From assembly GCF_026239655.1 (NCBI RefSeq), contig NZ_JAPIVO010000007.1:372001-436000 (forward strand): a stretch of 64,000 bases of DNA, given 5' to 3'. Within the stretch, counting starts at the first letter, position 1. The number at the start of each line of letters is the position of its first letter. Shown here in pieces: positions 1 through 9,101 of this stretch. Origin of the DNA: Pedobacter sp. MR2016-24 (GTDB lineage: Bacteria > Bacteroidota > Bacteroidia > Sphingobacteriales > Sphingobacteriaceae). The notes under the pieces are model-generated. The model saw only the letters and a program-made list of their open reading frames with translations, was not told the origin of the DNA and searched no databases. A program made the position numbers and the translations under genes.

Positions 1-1103
1 TGATATTTTTTCCAAAGTGGATGATCGTACTTTTCCGTCCAGATTTTTGCACTGTCCCATTCATCATATGATTTCGATTTCCCTTCTATATATACGGATT
101 CTGCCACATCCATCCAGATTCCTTCAGTCCCCTGAACTCTGAAGCCTAAGGAATAGGGTCTCGGTAAATGGGTATCATGTGTGAGCGTAACTGTTTCGCC
201 ATTAGCGCAGTTGAGCATGGTAGTAACGATATCACCATTTTTGAATTTAATAGCCGCATTTTTATTACCGGGTGATACTTTTTCTATGTATTTATTTAAG
301 CCCGGAGATTTTGACGCGAATGATACCAGGTTAGTGAATTGATTACCCCTGTTGATATCGATATAATTCATTACCGGACCAGCACCATGTGTCGGGTAAA
401 TATCCCCATTGCGATCCGCATTGAACTGAGTTCTCCATTGTGCCTCTCCTACTGTATGAGGTCCGAATTCAGCACCCTTACCATCAAAGCGCTTACCATC
501 ATTAAATAATACTTGGCGCAAATCATGCTGATAACCGCCTTCCAGATGAACAATTTCGCCAAAAACATTTTGCCTTACCATATTCAGTACTGCCATCACA
601 TCTCTGCGGTAACACACATTTTCAAGCGTCATGTACGGAACTTTAGTTTCTTCGTATACCTTTAGAATATCCCAATGATCATCTACTGTTATACCAGCAA
701 TGACTTCACAACCTACATATTTGCCTGCACGCATGGCAGCTATTGACTGCTCTTTGTGAAACTGCCAGGGCGTTGCGATGACCACGCCGTCTATATCTTT
801 TCGGTCAAGCAGTTTTTTGTATGCGTCCAGACCGCCTGTATACTCCACAGGCAATTTTTTTCCCGCTTTTACAAATTGTGCCCTGCAATATTTCAGGGAG
901 CTTTCCTGAGTATCGCAGATGGCTACAATCTCCACATCCGACCGGAGCAAGCCCTCGCCAATATGATTACGGCCACGTAAGCCTACACCGATATAACCCA
1001 ATCTTATCTTATCTGCATTTTTTGCGAATAGTAATCCTGAAGGCAAAATTGTTAGCCCTGCGACTCCCACAGCGGCGTTTCTAACAAAATGTCTGCGATC
1101 CAT
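1..1103 (-). CDS. GH109-like Gfo/Idh/MocA protein (alpha-N-acetylgalactosaminidase family), 3' end cut by window
   Basis: The gene is open to the window edge, so the C-terminus is missing; 367 residues are visible. It starts at an ATG with an RR-containing, Tat-like signal (MDRRHFVRNAAVGVAGL). A Rossmann NAD-binding motif follows (GYIGVGLRG, about residues 37-44), then ENVCYRRDVM (161-170), a YQHDLR segment near 185 and PTHGAGP near 233. From memory these blocks characterise the GH109 branch of the Gfo/Idh/MocA fold, whose members cleave terminal alpha-GalNAc by an NAD-dependent redox mechanism in the periplasm. The next genes upstream on the same strand encode an N-acetylhexosamine-kinase-like protein and a NagX-like protein, which fits release and use of N-acetylated amino sugars. 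A plain sugar dehydrogenase of the same fold is the alternative. The exact substrate is inference. Confidence 0.8.
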   Translation of the reverse strand, partial: MDRRHFVRNAAVGVAGLTILPSGLLFAKNADKIRLGYIGVGLRGRNHIGEGLLRSDVEIVAICDTQESSLKYCRAQFVKAGKKLPVEYTGGLDAYKKLLDRKDIDGVVIATPWQFHKEQSIAAMRAGKYVGCEVIAGITVDDHWDILKVYEETKVPYMTLENVCYRRDVMAVLNMVRQNVFGEIVHLEGGYQHDLRQVLFNDGKRFDGKGAEFGPHTVGEAQWRTQFNADRNGDIYPTHGAGPVMNYIDINRGNQFTNLVSFASKSPGLNKYIEKVSPGNKNAAIKFKNGDIVTTMLNCANGETVTLTHDTHLPRPYSLGFRVQGTEGIWMDVAESVYIEGKSKSYDEWDSAKIWTEKYDHPLWKKY

Positions 1104-1164
1104 AGTTTATAGTTTTTGGTTATTAATTATGTAAAAATTGATATTTTTATTTGTTAATGCGATT

Positions 1165-2280
1165 TTACCCTTCTGTTTTTTCCATTTCGCTAAGAATGGT
1201 ATGCTGCAGCATTTCGCTGCTCTGGTCGAGCATCTTCAACAGCTGTAATTGTGCACGGGTCCGTTGCAAGTTGTGACCTTCAAACTTGATCTTAAAATAT
1301 TGGTCTCCATTAAGATAATCTGTGAGGAACCTGACGGACTGCATATAGGGTAACAACAAAACGCCTTTGAAAAGCGAGTTTAACTCTGTATTGGTGATAA
1401 ACTGGCCTGCTTCTTTCAGATAGCCTTTGGTATACGCATTGAAAAGAGGAATGTTGAGCCTGATTTTTGAAAGATCTTTTTCATCTTCAACAGTCGTATT
1501 GATAATTGTGCGCACAGCATCACCAAAATCATAGGCTATATAACCATCCATAACCGTATCCAGATCAATCACACACTGCGCTTCATCCTTCATATTCAGT
1601 AATACATTATTGAATTTAGTATCATTGTGTATTACCCTTTTTGGTAATCCTATAATTTGTTCGGGTTGCTGAAAATACGACATAGAGTCTGCATATGCCT
1701 TTATAATATCCAGTTCTGCAGCCACTGATACCAATCTGTCTGCTGCATCTTTCGCAATTGCATCATTTAATTGTTCTAACCTTCTGCCGATGTGATGAAA
1801 ATCTGGAATGACTTCATATAGGATACCCGTTGGTAAATCAGCTAACATGGCTTGAAACTTTCCGAAGGCTTTTCCACCTTCATAAGCCTGTTTTTCCGTT
1901 TCGACAACATCGTATGATTTGGTGTTTTTCAGGAAGTAACTCAGTCGCCAGTAGTCGCCATTGATATCCTGGTAAAAATAGCGCCCGTCTTTTGCCGGAA
2001 CTAAAGTCATTACTTCCTTTTCAGGATTTCCCGAGCCGGATAAAAGCAACTTGTCCTTCAGATGATCTATCACCTTACACATATTTGAGGATAGTTGCGG
2101 AACATCCTTAAAAATATGGTGATTAATACGCTGCAATAAATAGTCACAGCCTGAGGAATTCATATTTTTTATAAAATATGTATCATTAATATGGCCTGAA
2201 CCATAAGTTTTCAGAGAATCAATATCGACCACACAATTGAAATTAGAGACTATCTCTGATATGTTTTCTACAGTTCGCAA
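1165..2280 (-). CDS. N-acetylhexosamine 1-kinase-like phosphotransferase (APH fold)
   Basis: This 371-aa protein has the aminoglycoside phosphotransferase/choline-kinase fold. The N-terminal block GSGHINDTYF (about 27-36) followed by YLLQRINHHIF resembles NahK-type kinases. The Brenner-type catalytic motif HND is at 218-220 and the metal-binding VIDLDTV is at 237-243. NahK enzymes phosphorylate GlcNAc or GalNAc at C1, feeding nucleotide-sugar or catabolic pools in the cytoplasm. The gene sits 61 bp before the GH109-like gene and 28 bp after the NagX-like gene, all on the same strand, so one transcript is likely. An aminoglycoside resistance role is unlikely given this context. The family call is confident; the sugar specificity is inferred. 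Confidence 0.72.
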   Translation of the reverse strand: MRTVENISEIVSNFNCVVDIDSLKTYGSGHINDTYFIKNMNSSGCDYLLQRINHHIFKDVPQLSSNMCKVIDHLKDKLLLSGSGNPEKEVMTLVPAKDGRYFYQDINGDYWRLSYFLKNTKSYDVVETEKQAYEGGKAFGKFQAMLADLPTGILYEVIPDFHHIGRRLEQLNDAIAKDAADRLVSVAAELDIIKAYADSMSYFQQPEQIIGLPKRVIHNDTKFNNVLLNMKDEAQCVIDLDTVMDGYIAYDFGDAVRTIINTTVEDEKDLSKIRLNIPLFNAYTKGYLKEAGQFITNTELNSLFKGVLLLPYMQSVRFLTDYLNGDQYFKIKFEGHNLQRTRAQLQLLKMLDQSSEMLQHTILSEMEKTEG

Positions 2281-2308
2281 AGTATACTAGTTTAGAAATG
2301 AATTGATT

Positions 2309-3427
2309 TTATAATTTGAAAAATATTTTGTGTTTGTATAGCCAGTAGCATAGCGCCCATTCCAATACCCAGGTACATATTGCGGAAATCAGGTGCGCAG
2401 TTTTTAAGCCGGCGTTCAGAAACTGATGCAGCATATCGCCGGTAAAAATGGCCACGGTTTCATTGAGCCATTCCATACCTGCAGTTTCAAAGAAAAGGTA
2501 GATGAAAATTGCATTCATTCCTATCACGGTAAAAATCCATACATGCCTGATATTTTGTTTCACATCCACCAGCCAGTAAATTAAGACAAGGATTATCAGT
2601 ATCCATCCTCCCGAAGCAAAAACAAAAGCGCTGGTACTGATTCTTTTTATAATTGGTGTGAGGTGTAAAATATCGAGTGCAAATCCTATGATCAACAAAA
2701 TAATCCCTGCCACAATTAAGGTCTTAATTTTATACGCAGCGCTGTGTTTAGAAATGAGCAGCTTCCCTGCAAGTACTCCCCAGATGGTATGTGCAGCAGT
2801 GGGAATAGCATTAATTGCCACCCAGCCATCGGTATTAATTTTTCCCATAAGGAGAGTATCCGCATAAGCACCGAAGTTATGAGACTGTACAAATGGCTGA
2901 TCAAAACCTGGTATTGAACTGTACCTGTATAATAGCTCTGTAAGTAACAGCAGCAAGATAGAAAATGTAATCTGCCAGCTCACAGACCACTGGATGATCA
3001 GATAGGCGACTAAAGTAGTAAAAGCTAACTGCGATAGTACATTCCACAATTCCCATACCGGTTTACCTGCGTAAACACAATGTAAACCGACGCCACAGGC
3101 CAGAAGTTTTAGACTCCTGATCAGGATGTGACGCAAATTGTTCTTCCACGTAATGCCTTTTTCGAGTTTACGGCTATAGGAAATATAAAGTGCCGCACCC
3201 GCCATAAACATAAATGCCGGCTGCACAAGATCCCAGAAATGCAGGCCGTGCCATGGATGGTGAAAGAACTGGTCTACCAGACTCCCGACAGGCGGAGCGG
3301 GGTTTAAGTCCTTTAACGCGACAAATAACAAGCAGCTTTCTGCACAAAGCAGGATCATGATCATGCCCCGCATGACATCCAGAGACAGCAATCGGCCAGG
3401 ATTAGCCTGGTTTATTGTTTTTTCCAT
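2309..3427 (-). CDS. NagX/DUF5009-type membrane protein, HGSNAT-like
   Basis: The 372-aa protein has about ten hydrophobic segments and no signal peptide. Its N-terminus carries the pattern of the heparan-alpha-glucosaminide N-acetyltransferase/YeiB-like group: RLLSLDVMRGMIM (12-24), then HHPWHGLHFWDLVQP (56-70) and FMFMAGAAL. The histidine in the HxxWHGL segment matches the region of the catalytic His in HGSNAT. Bacterial relatives (NagX) occur in GlcNAc gene clusters as inner-membrane proteins and may acetylate or transport glucosamine units. It lies between the PKD lipoprotein and the kinase with short gaps (15 and 28 bp), so it is part of the amino-sugar operon. Its precise activity is uncertain. 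Confidence 0.72.
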   Translation of the reverse strand: MEKTINQANPGRLLSLDVMRGMIMILLCAESCLLFVALKDLNPAPPVGSLVDQFFHHPWHGLHFWDLVQPAFMFMAGAALYISYSRKLEKGITWKNNLRHILIRSLKLLACGVGLHCVYAGKPVWELWNVLSQLAFTTLVAYLIIQWSVSWQITFSILLLLLTELLYRYSSIPGFDQPFVQSHNFGAYADTLLMGKINTDGWVAINAIPTAAHTIWGVLAGKLLISKHSAAYKIKTLIVAGIILLIIGFALDILHLTPIIKRISTSAFVFASGGWILIILVLIYWLVDVKQNIRHVWIFTVIGMNAIFIYLFFETAGMEWLNETVAIFTGDMLHQFLNAGLKTAHLISAICTWVLEWALCYWLYKHKIFFKL

Positions 3428-3442
3428 TTGCTCAGCGTCTGA

Positions 3443-4300
3443 TTATTCATTCATGTCCAGTAAAAACGAGGATGCTCCTTCGTCTGGCGCATAGCCAAGC
3501 GTAACTGACCAATCGCTTTTAGTCGCCACGAAACCAATGCGCATCCCTGTACCTGTAAGGCCTTTCAACTTTCCACGCGCTATTCTCATTTCGTATTTGA
3601 GTATTCCCCCTGTTTCCACAATTGTGCCTACCTGATACGCTTCTGAGATGGATTGCTGATCAAAAGTAAAACTCGTCTGCGCGCCGGTATGGTAGAAAAT
3701 ATCTAATCCTGTGGTCAGCAAGTGTCCTTCCAGCAGAATATCATATCCGCCATCAGGAAATGGACTCGATAAACCCGTGGCAGCATTATTATCGGAATCA
3801 ATATAGAAGTCTAATATATCATCATTAGCCTTTGCGGAAGCCATCTCGAAATATACATAGATGTAATTACCATCATAATCGAATTTCACTTTTCTGAAAA
3901 TACCGCCTTTTGGCCCGGACGTAATCACATTAGCGGTCACGTTATCCCAGTCAGCCAATGAGTTATCATTTATTTTAACCGGAGAAGCCTTCGCTATTCT
4001 TAATACTGTTGAAGCTTCGACTACTTTTCCGTTAATGGTAGCAGAAAGTGTGGGTACATATTTCCCTTTACCTGCATAAGTATGTACAGGATTTTGATCC
4101 GTAGAACTCCCTCCATCGCCGAAATCCCAGCTATAATTTGATATGCCTGTTGTTTTAGTGGTAAAAGTAACCTGGTTACCGTCCACTGCTACTTCATAAA
4201 CCAAATCGGTTAATGCTTCATTTTTATCCTTTTTACAGGAATTAAACAAGGTAGATAACATTACGAGGCAGCAGCAGATCAATGTTTTTATATTTTTCAT
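3443..4300 (-). CDS. PKD-domain surface lipoprotein with CBM9/DOMON-like C-terminal half
   Basis: I start this at the ATG at 4300, which gives a clean lipoprotein signal (LSTLFNSC, lipid Cys at residue 22). An ATG nine codons upstream at 4327 overlaps the susD stop as TAATG and could allow translational coupling, but it would place charged and polar residues before the signal. A PKD domain follows (about 35-105, with the typical YSWDFGDGG). The rest (about 110-285) has features of carbohydrate-binding CBM9-like beta-sandwiches, such as a DWDN start and a FYIDSDNNAATG segment. Its place right after susD is where PULs usually encode a surface glycan-binding protein. No catalytic residues are recognisable. 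Confidence 0.7.
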   Translation of the reverse strand: MKNIKTLICCCLVMLSTLFNSCKKDKNEALTDLVYEVAVDGNQVTFTTKTTGISNYSWDFGDGGSSTDQNPVHTYAGKGKYVPTLSATINGKVVEASTVLRIAKASPVKINDNSLADWDNVTANVITSGPKGGIFRKVKFDYDGNYIYVYFEMASAKANDDILDFYIDSDNNAATGLSSPFPDGGYDILLEGHLLTTGLDIFYHTGAQTSFTFDQQSISEAYQVGTIVETGGILKYEMRIARGKLKGLTGTGMRIGFVATKSDWSVTLGYAPDEGASSFLLDMNE

Positions 4301-4326
4301 GAAATTGATTTTAAGATAAATAATCA

Positions 4327-5844
4327 TTATGGATTCTGGATGGCCAATGGATTACTTAAAACCTCATCAACCGGCAGATAATAGATCACCCTTGGATTGG
4401 TATAGTCAACAACCATGTTAGGATAACCTGAAGGTGATTTAGAAAGATCCACATCCGTCTCTTTCAATCCCCTCAAATGATAACCCCAATACGTTTTATT
4501 GAGCTGTCTTTTATTTCTGAAAACATCGTAGGTACGGTGGCCTTCAAAAGCAAGTTCCATTCTTCTTTCGTTGAGTACAGCATCAAGAGCAGTAGAACCG
4601 GAAGGAACCACTTTATTGTACAGAGCAGTTTCGAGTCCCCGATTTTTACGGATCATATCTACATCGTCAAGCGCAAGGCCGGCATTGTTCATCTTCGCCT
4701 CTGCTTCTGCTTTATTCAGGTACATTTCCGACAGACGGAACATGATTGGTGAACTCAGATTTGGTCTTCCTGCCTGAAAGGAAAACTTGCTGATATAATA
4801 TACTTCGATACCATTTTTCTTTTGTACAGTACCACTTCCGTCTTTAAGCGGCACGATATAAGACCATCGAACGTCCTCCGGGTGACTCGCCATCAAACCA
4901 CGAAGTGAAGAAGAAGCGTACTCTTCCCCCCAGCCCGAATTTCCATCGGAATAGATCATTGAAGCTATTGAACCGAATTTACCATAGTCGTCTACCTCTG
5001 TAAATGCTACACAAAAAATAGTCTCCTTAGCAGTCTGCGCATTTGCAAACAAAGATGGATAAGTGCTTGCTGTTTCTAAAGTAAACTTGCCCGAATTAAT
5101 CACCAGATTAGCATAATCAATTGCTTTCTGATTATCTTCCTTATATAGGTTTACCCGTGACAATAAAGCCCATGCTGCTTCTTTGGATGCATATTGCACG
5201 CCTCTGGAAATCGTCATCAAACTTGCCGCTTTTTCCGCGTCTGTCAGCACCGAAGCATAGACCTCTGCAACTGTAGCCCTCGCTTTTTTAGATTCTTCTG
5301 TAACAGATGTGCGCAGGATAATTCCTGGTGAAGCCGGATCTGCACTATATGGTTTACCAAATAACCTGACCAAATTAAAGTGGCAAAAAGCACGCAGGAA
5401 ATAACATTCTCCCAGAAGTTGCTGCCGCTTAGCATCTGTGGCTCCCGATTTTTCTACAGCATCAATTACCGTATTCAACCCATTTATGATTTTATAAGAA
5501 ACATACCAGTAATATCTTGTATTAGCCTGCGCAGGAGAATGATCAAGACTAAAACTGGCGAAAAAAGGGTCTTCGGTAATTTGTCCGCAAACAATGTCAT
5601 CACTGGCAAAATCTGACAGCTGAAAGAACTGGCGCAGGTACATATTGTTCTGATCAATAGATCCATTGAAACTGATATGATCTTTCATTAATGCATAAGA
5701 GCCGTTTAATGCATTAGTTAAACCATCGAGCGTAGTGACCAATGTATTGGTGCTGATGGCATCACTAGGTTCAACGTTAAGGTTTTTGCAACTGCTGGCC
5801 GAAATCAGCAGGAGAATGAATATAGTGGATATCGATTTTTTCAT
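4327..5844 (-). CDS. SusD/RagB-family outer-membrane nutrient-binding lipoprotein
   Basis: The 505-aa protein starts with a lipoprotein signal (LLISASSC, lipid Cys at 19) and has the alpha-helical TPR-like SusD architecture. Recognisable pieces are the RAFCHFNLVRLFG helix near 150 and the C-terminal RRMELAFEGHRTYDVFRNK block near 425-445. SusD proteins cap the SusC barrel on the cell surface and deliver glycan to it. The gene begins 4 bp after the susC stop, so the pair is co-transcribed. The glycan is not visible from this protein; neighbours suggest an N-acetylhexosamine-containing ligand. Confidence 0.95.
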   Translation of the reverse strand: MKKSISTIFILLLISASSCKNLNVEPSDAISTNTLVTTLDGLTNALNGSYALMKDHISFNGSIDQNNMYLRQFFQLSDFASDDIVCGQITEDPFFASFSLDHSPAQANTRYYWYVSYKIINGLNTVIDAVEKSGATDAKRQQLLGECYFLRAFCHFNLVRLFGKPYSADPASPGIILRTSVTEESKKARATVAEVYASVLTDAEKAASLMTISRGVQYASKEAAWALLSRVNLYKEDNQKAIDYANLVINSGKFTLETASTYPSLFANAQTAKETIFCVAFTEVDDYGKFGSIASMIYSDGNSGWGEEYASSSLRGLMASHPEDVRWSYIVPLKDGSGTVQKKNGIEVYYISKFSFQAGRPNLSSPIMFRLSEMYLNKAEAEAKMNNAGLALDDVDMIRKNRGLETALYNKVVPSGSTALDAVLNERRMELAFEGHRTYDVFRNKRQLNKTYWGYHLRGLKETDVDLSKSPSGYPNMVVDYTNPRVIYYLPVDEVLSNPLAIQNP

Positions 5845-5848
5845 GTCT

Positions 5849-8848
5849 TTAAAAGTTGAAATTAACAGTTAACAGATATTGCCTGTTATTAGGATATTTG
5901 AAATCTGAAACACCCGGTGTGGCAAAACTTCCTGCAGTAATCGTAGTCTGCGGATCCTGACCCAGAAATTTAGAGAAAGTAACTACATTGTCTGCGGTAA
6001 TCCCCACCGTGATGGCCTGGAAATGCATCCTGTTGACAAATGCAGTAGGAAGAGAATAGTTCAGGGCGATATTTCTGATGGTGAAATAACTGCCATCTCT
6101 TAAATAACGGGTTGAGGTTTCTGTTGAGTTCGCAGAATTCTGAGGGCTAGGTTCGGTGGCCTCAGTATCTCCTGGCTGACTCCATATTTTGGCGTCATCA
6201 GGCAATCTGATCTGGTTGTAATATGGTTCATGACCGTCATTCATCATGAAACGGAGGTTATTACTATATACTTTATTGCCATAATTGAAATAGGTACTTA
6301 CGCGCAAGCCAAAATTTTTATATTTAAAGCTGTTGTTGAAACCTCCCTGATATTTAGGAAGCGCCGAACCCGATTCCTGTATCGTGGCCTCTGCGTAGTT
6401 TGACGTCGCTTCTGTAGAGACAATATTTCCCTGGTTATCTTTATTCTGTTTTTCCCATAATGGTGCCCCCGTCTGACTGTTTACACCCAGCCATTTCGGC
6501 ATGTAGAATTCATAAAGATCTCCCCCATTCCGGTAAATCTGCGAAATACTCCATGCACCTGTTTTGACAATATCTGAAGGTAAACCATAGAGCTTGTTGC
6601 TGTTAAAATTGATAGTAAAGTCACTACTCCATTCAAAATCTGTAGTTTTAATATTGGTAGAATTCAAGCCCAACTCAATTCCTTTATTGACTACGTTACC
6701 TGCATTTTCCCATTTGGTTTCAAATCCAACCGATAAAGGCTGAGAAACCTGTAAGAGCAAATCTTTGGTATTGTTTCGGTAAACATCTAAAGTTAGGTTT
6801 AAGCGTTTAAACAAGCCAATGTCTACCCCTGCATTGATCTGGTGTTTGCTTTCCCAGGTTAACTGCGGACTAGCCAGCTGATAAGGAACAGCTCCAATCA
6901 GTGAATTGTACTGTGTAGTCAGCGAGTAGAGACCTAAATACCTTGATGACCCTATGTCCTGTGTTCCTGTAATTCCGTAGCTTAATCTAAATTTCAGGTT
7001 ATCGATCACTCTGCTGTCTTTCATGAAGTCTTCATTACTCATCAGCCATGCGCCTGATACTGAAGGAAAAGGTGCGTAACGGTTCTCTTCGGGAAATGCA
7101 GATGATCCGTCTACACGAAACGATCCTGATAAGAAATAGCGACTTTTATAATTATAGTTCACCTGAGACAACAAGGATTGTAAATATCTTTTGTCGTTGT
7201 ATCCGTTAACAAGCTGACTATTTGAAACAACATTCAGCACTTTCAATCCTTCCGGAAGACCTTTACCTGAACCACCTGAATATTCGGTTTGTCCACCCTC
7301 AAACGCTACCCCGGCAAGTCCGCTAACTGAATGATCGCCGAATTTGAAATTGAATTTCAAGAGGTTATTGGAGATACCTCCATAGTTAAGCGTATTTAAT
7401 TCATCAATATAACCAGTATTATGATACGTGCCTGCAACTAAGGGAGAGAAAAAGTTAGTGGCTTTATTAAAAGCGGCAGACACACGGTTGGTACTGGAAA
7501 AAGTAAGCCAGTTTGTGATATTATAGTTTAGTGCAAAATCATAGTTTACATCAAAACCTTTATACGGATGTTCGGAATTTTGAACAGTGTGTATTGGGTT
7601 CACCTTATCACGTGACCACCACTTGAACGCAGAATTACCATCTACATATACCGCACCACCGTTCTCATCGTAAGGATTATCCCACGGCAGGTTTAAAAAC
7701 GCGTAGTAGATATCATTATAGTCGTAGCTTTTACCTGTCGAAGCACTTAAATTGATGTTGTTGGTTACACTCAATTTTTTAGAGAAATGATAAGTAGAGT
7801 TTGCCCGAAGATTTATCCGCTGGAATCCTGTATTCAGAAACGTACCTTTTTCGTTGTAATAAGAAGCGCCAATATAATAATTGTTTTTTTCTGTTGCCCC
7901 ACTGGCTGACAAATAGAAATTATTTATCGCAGCCGGTTTAAAGGACTCTTTCGACCAGTCGTAGTCCTGATTCCGCAAATCAAGCGGGCGCTCTGCATAA
8001 AATTTGATCAGATCGATTTTATAAGAATTATCAGTTGCCCCTACAATATAGTCTCTGTAAAACTCTTTTTGATAATCATACAATTCATTGCTGTTCATCA
8101 GGTTCATCTTTCCAAAGTCGGCCGTTCTAAATCCTGACGTGGCTTTAAATTCAAATTTTGTATTTCCCGGCTTAGCACTTTTTGTTGTCACGATAATTAC
8201 ACCTGCATTAGCCTGTGAACCATATAATGAAGTTGCTCCCGCATCCTTTAAAACAGTAATACTTTCTACATCGTTCGGGTCATAATTCCCTCCGATTACA
8301 CCGTCAACAACAATCAAAGGACTTTGGTTAGCGTTCACTGAAGATACACCGCGAAGCCTGATTTCTGGTGCCGAGCCTGGCGCACCAGAACTGTTTACCA
8401 CCTGCAAACCAGCCACCTTACCCTGTAACATGGTACCGACATTATTTGCCGTTACATCTTTCAGTTTTTCTGCGGATACCACAGCTACAGCGCTGGTCAG
8501 CTCGCTTTGTTTCTTGCTGCTGTAACCCACTACCACAACATCATTCAGCTGACTGACATCTTCCATGAGCACAATATCAACGCTTTGATTTGCAGTTACC
8601 TGTATCTCTTTGGTAAGAAATCCAATTGAGCGAAAAATAAGTGTTGCCGTTTGCCCGGGAATAGTAATGGAGAAAGTTCCGTCATTGGCTGTGACCGTGC
8701 TCAATTTGGTTCCCTTTACTGAAATTGCTGCACCGATGATAGGTCTTTTATCAGTGCCTGAACTAATTATGCCCTTTACTGCAGCGGTCTGACTAAACCC
8801 TGCAATACTAAATAAAAGGCAACAACAGAGAAGTACAACTTTTTTCAT
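5849..8848 (-). CDS. SusC/RagA-family TonB-dependent outer-membrane transporter
   Basis: The 999-aa protein has a signal peptide ending near FSQ (residue 20), a carboxypeptidase-regulatory-like domain (about 22-105), a TonB-box-like region, a plug domain (about 115-225, with LRGVSSVNANQSPLIVVDG-type sequence and the SLYGSQANAGVIIVTTK end) and a long beta-barrel. The length is normal for SusC proteins. It imports oligosaccharides across the outer membrane using TonB energy, with SusD as the lid. It has no N-terminal FecR-interacting (STN) domain, so control by an anti-sigma pair is unlikely. The LacI-type operators upstream at 8962-8992 and the adjacent lacI gene point to repressor control. 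Confidence 0.96.
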   Translation of the reverse strand: MKKVVLLCCCLLFSIAGFSQTAAVKGIISSGTDKRPIIGAAISVKGTKLSTVTANDGTFSITIPGQTATLIFRSIGFLTKEIQVTANQSVDIVLMEDVSQLNDVVVVGYSSKKQSELTSAVAVVSAEKLKDVTANNVGTMLQGKVAGLQVVNSSGAPGSAPEIRLRGVSSVNANQSPLIVVDGVIGGNYDPNDVESITVLKDAGATSLYGSQANAGVIIVTTKSAKPGNTKFEFKATSGFRTADFGKMNLMNSNELYDYQKEFYRDYIVGATDNSYKIDLIKFYAERPLDLRNQDYDWSKESFKPAAINNFYLSASGATEKNNYYIGASYYNEKGTFLNTGFQRINLRANSTYHFSKKLSVTNNINLSASTGKSYDYNDIYYAFLNLPWDNPYDENGGAVYVDGNSAFKWWSRDKVNPIHTVQNSEHPYKGFDVNYDFALNYNITNWLTFSSTNRVSAAFNKATNFFSPLVAGTYHNTGYIDELNTLNYGGISNNLLKFNFKFGDHSVSGLAGVAFEGGQTEYSGGSGKGLPEGLKVLNVVSNSQLVNGYNDKRYLQSLLSQVNYNYKSRYFLSGSFRVDGSSAFPEENRYAPFPSVSGAWLMSNEDFMKDSRVIDNLKFRLSYGITGTQDIGSSRYLGLYSLTTQYNSLIGAVPYQLASPQLTWESKHQINAGVDIGLFKRLNLTLDVYRNNTKDLLLQVSQPLSVGFETKWENAGNVVNKGIELGLNSTNIKTTDFEWSSDFTINFNSNKLYGLPSDIVKTGAWSISQIYRNGGDLYEFYMPKWLGVNSQTGAPLWEKQNKDNQGNIVSTEATSNYAEATIQESGSALPKYQGGFNNSFKYKNFGLRVSTYFNYGNKVYSNNLRFMMNDGHEPYYNQIRLPDDAKIWSQPGDTEATEPSPQNSANSTETSTRYLRDGSYFTIRNIALNYSLPTAFVNRMHFQAITVGITADNVVTFSKFLGQDPQTTITAGSFATPGVSDFKYPNNRQYLLTVNFNF

Positions 8849-8961
8849 AAGGTTGTTTAGGTGGTTAGTAAGATTCGGTTTGTTGATTGTTAATTCTAAA
8901 TTGAAATAAAAAACTGATAAAAGAAACCTGTTGACAGGTACATATTTATCAAAATGCCGTG

Positions 8962-8992
8962 CAAACGTTTGATTAGCCTACGCAAACGTTTG
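8962..8992. promoter_or_regulatory. Twin LacI-family operators upstream of susC
   Basis: Two identical 10-bp palindromes CAAACGTTTG lie at 8962-8971 and 8983-8992. Each is preceded by G, giving GCAAACGTTTG twice. Their centres are 21 bp apart, two helical turns, so two dimers would bind the same DNA face. The core is the classic LacI/PurR-family operator (PurR ACGCAAACGTTTGCGT). They sit 114 bp before the susC start and 110 bp after the lacI-family stop. I could not place a confident TAnnTTTG promoter for susC here. Confidence 0.75.
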
Positions 8993-9101
8993 TTGTATTT
9001 TTATGAAAAGCGTAAAAAAGGAAGAAGATTATTGGAAAAGAACGAATATTGTGGAAGGTTTATAATAGAATGAAATAGATCTGCAATAAAAAACCAAAGA
9101 A

